Below, one piece after another: positions 63,641-64,000 of a stretch of 64,000 bases of DNA. How positions within the stretch are numbered: position 1 is the first letter of the stretch; each line of letters opens with the position of its first letter. Source of the DNA: Arbacia lixula (taxonomy: Eukaryota > Echinodermata > Echinoidea > Arbacioida > Arbaciidae); assembly GCA_963669155.1 (NCBI GenBank), contig OZ022590.1:312501-376500 (forward strand), in the 5' to 3' direction. The notes under the pieces are model-generated. The model was given only the letters and a program-made list of their open reading frames with translations, was not told where the DNA came from and searched no databases. A program made the position numbers and the translations under genes.

Positions 63641-63669
63641 AGTTGGGCTAAGGGTCTGTCGATATCCAG
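63226..63669 (+). CDS. putative secreted or receptor protein, exons 1-2 (intact copy, runs off window)
   Basis: Exon 1 63226-63268 (MAWKLACFMILLWQ, a hydrophobic signal-peptide core), donor G/GTAGGAG. Exon 2 63442-63669, acceptor TTTTGTTACAG, donor CCAG/GTGGGT. Phases 1-1, the usual pattern for extracellular exons. Joined, about 90 residues: after the likely cleavage near GKIALS comes RKTCSDGFGLNYTLPMFSPC and SVKVTTDSDTVQTIPKLVPV, ending GLRVCRYP. Three cysteines and two N-glycosylation sequons (NYT, NQS) fit an extracellular domain. I do not recognise the family; a cytokine-receptor-like ectodomain is one untested possibility. Further exons must lie beyond 64000. Confidence 0.55.
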
Positions 63670-64000
63670 GTGGGTTGACCGGCTGTCACGTAGTGTGGAT
63701 CCCGTACCATATAATCCCTGATTCAGTGTTATCACGCTATGTCATGTCTTAACCCGTAGGCTACATTACCGAGCCTTGGAAAATCTCATTGGCTAACGAC
63801 ACATCTTCATGCCAATGAGAGAATTATGTCAGGGAAGCCCTTTTGCTTTTCCACGTAATGAAATGTTGTAAACACGACGAAAATGGAAGAAAATATCGTA
63901 TTAGACCTTTCCTCCCAATAATAGAATTGGAAACTGACTAAAATTGGACTTCTAGCGATCGCTAGATTTCGGGGAGCTATGCTTTGGGCGGTTCTTATAC

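Overview
The window is AT-rich eukaryotic DNA: one intron-split gene surrounded by transposon remnants, foldback elements and microsatellites. The main gene encodes a TIMELESS-family protein. Its start (MEWL...), its serine-rich insert and its lack of the C-terminal region of the replication paralog TIMEOUT make it resemble the Drosophila-type circadian TIMELESS. The dense CR1/RTE-like LINE pieces, short inverted-repeat elements, (CT)n/(TG)n tracts and ACATGTACATGTA-like motifs suggest a marine invertebrate. From general knowledge that a Drosophila-type tim is retained in echinoderms, I favour an echinoderm, perhaps a sea urchin; the taxon is an inference.

Layout. 1-15.8 kb: polypurine tract, TTAA-flanked MITE, 5'-truncated CR1-like LINE (3-4.5 kb), several foldback elements including a near-perfect 373-bp palindrome at 9.4-9.8 kb, LINE 3' tails (11.2-12.2 kb) and the presumed 3' UTR of timeless. 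15.87-36.58 kb, minus strand: the complete timeless coding sequence, which I assembled as 24 coding exons. Every junction is GT-AG, the phases agree throughout and the total is 2949 nt, that is 982 residues plus stop. Its introns hold many MITEs and small tandem duplications, including relics of an exon boundary. 36.6-38.6 kb: 5' UTR exon boundaries and the presumed promoter, with two CACGTG E-boxes in a perfect palindrome and a third 315 bp further upstream. 38.8-58.7 kb: gene-poor, with several repeat families in multiple copies, minisatellites, GA/CT tracts and degenerate LINE pieces. 58.7-64 kb: a tandem segmental duplication carrying the first two exons of a putative secreted or receptor protein. 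The left copy looks broken and the right copy intact, running off the window. A decayed tyrosine-recombinase transposon piece and a LINE C-terminal piece lie between them.

Working picture: timeless is the only complete protein gene I can support. Its product would be expected to act in the negative arm of a circadian feedback loop, and its upstream E-boxes are plausible sites for CLOCK/BMAL-type activators. Much of the rest is a record of transposon activity, including nested insertions that allow relative dating.
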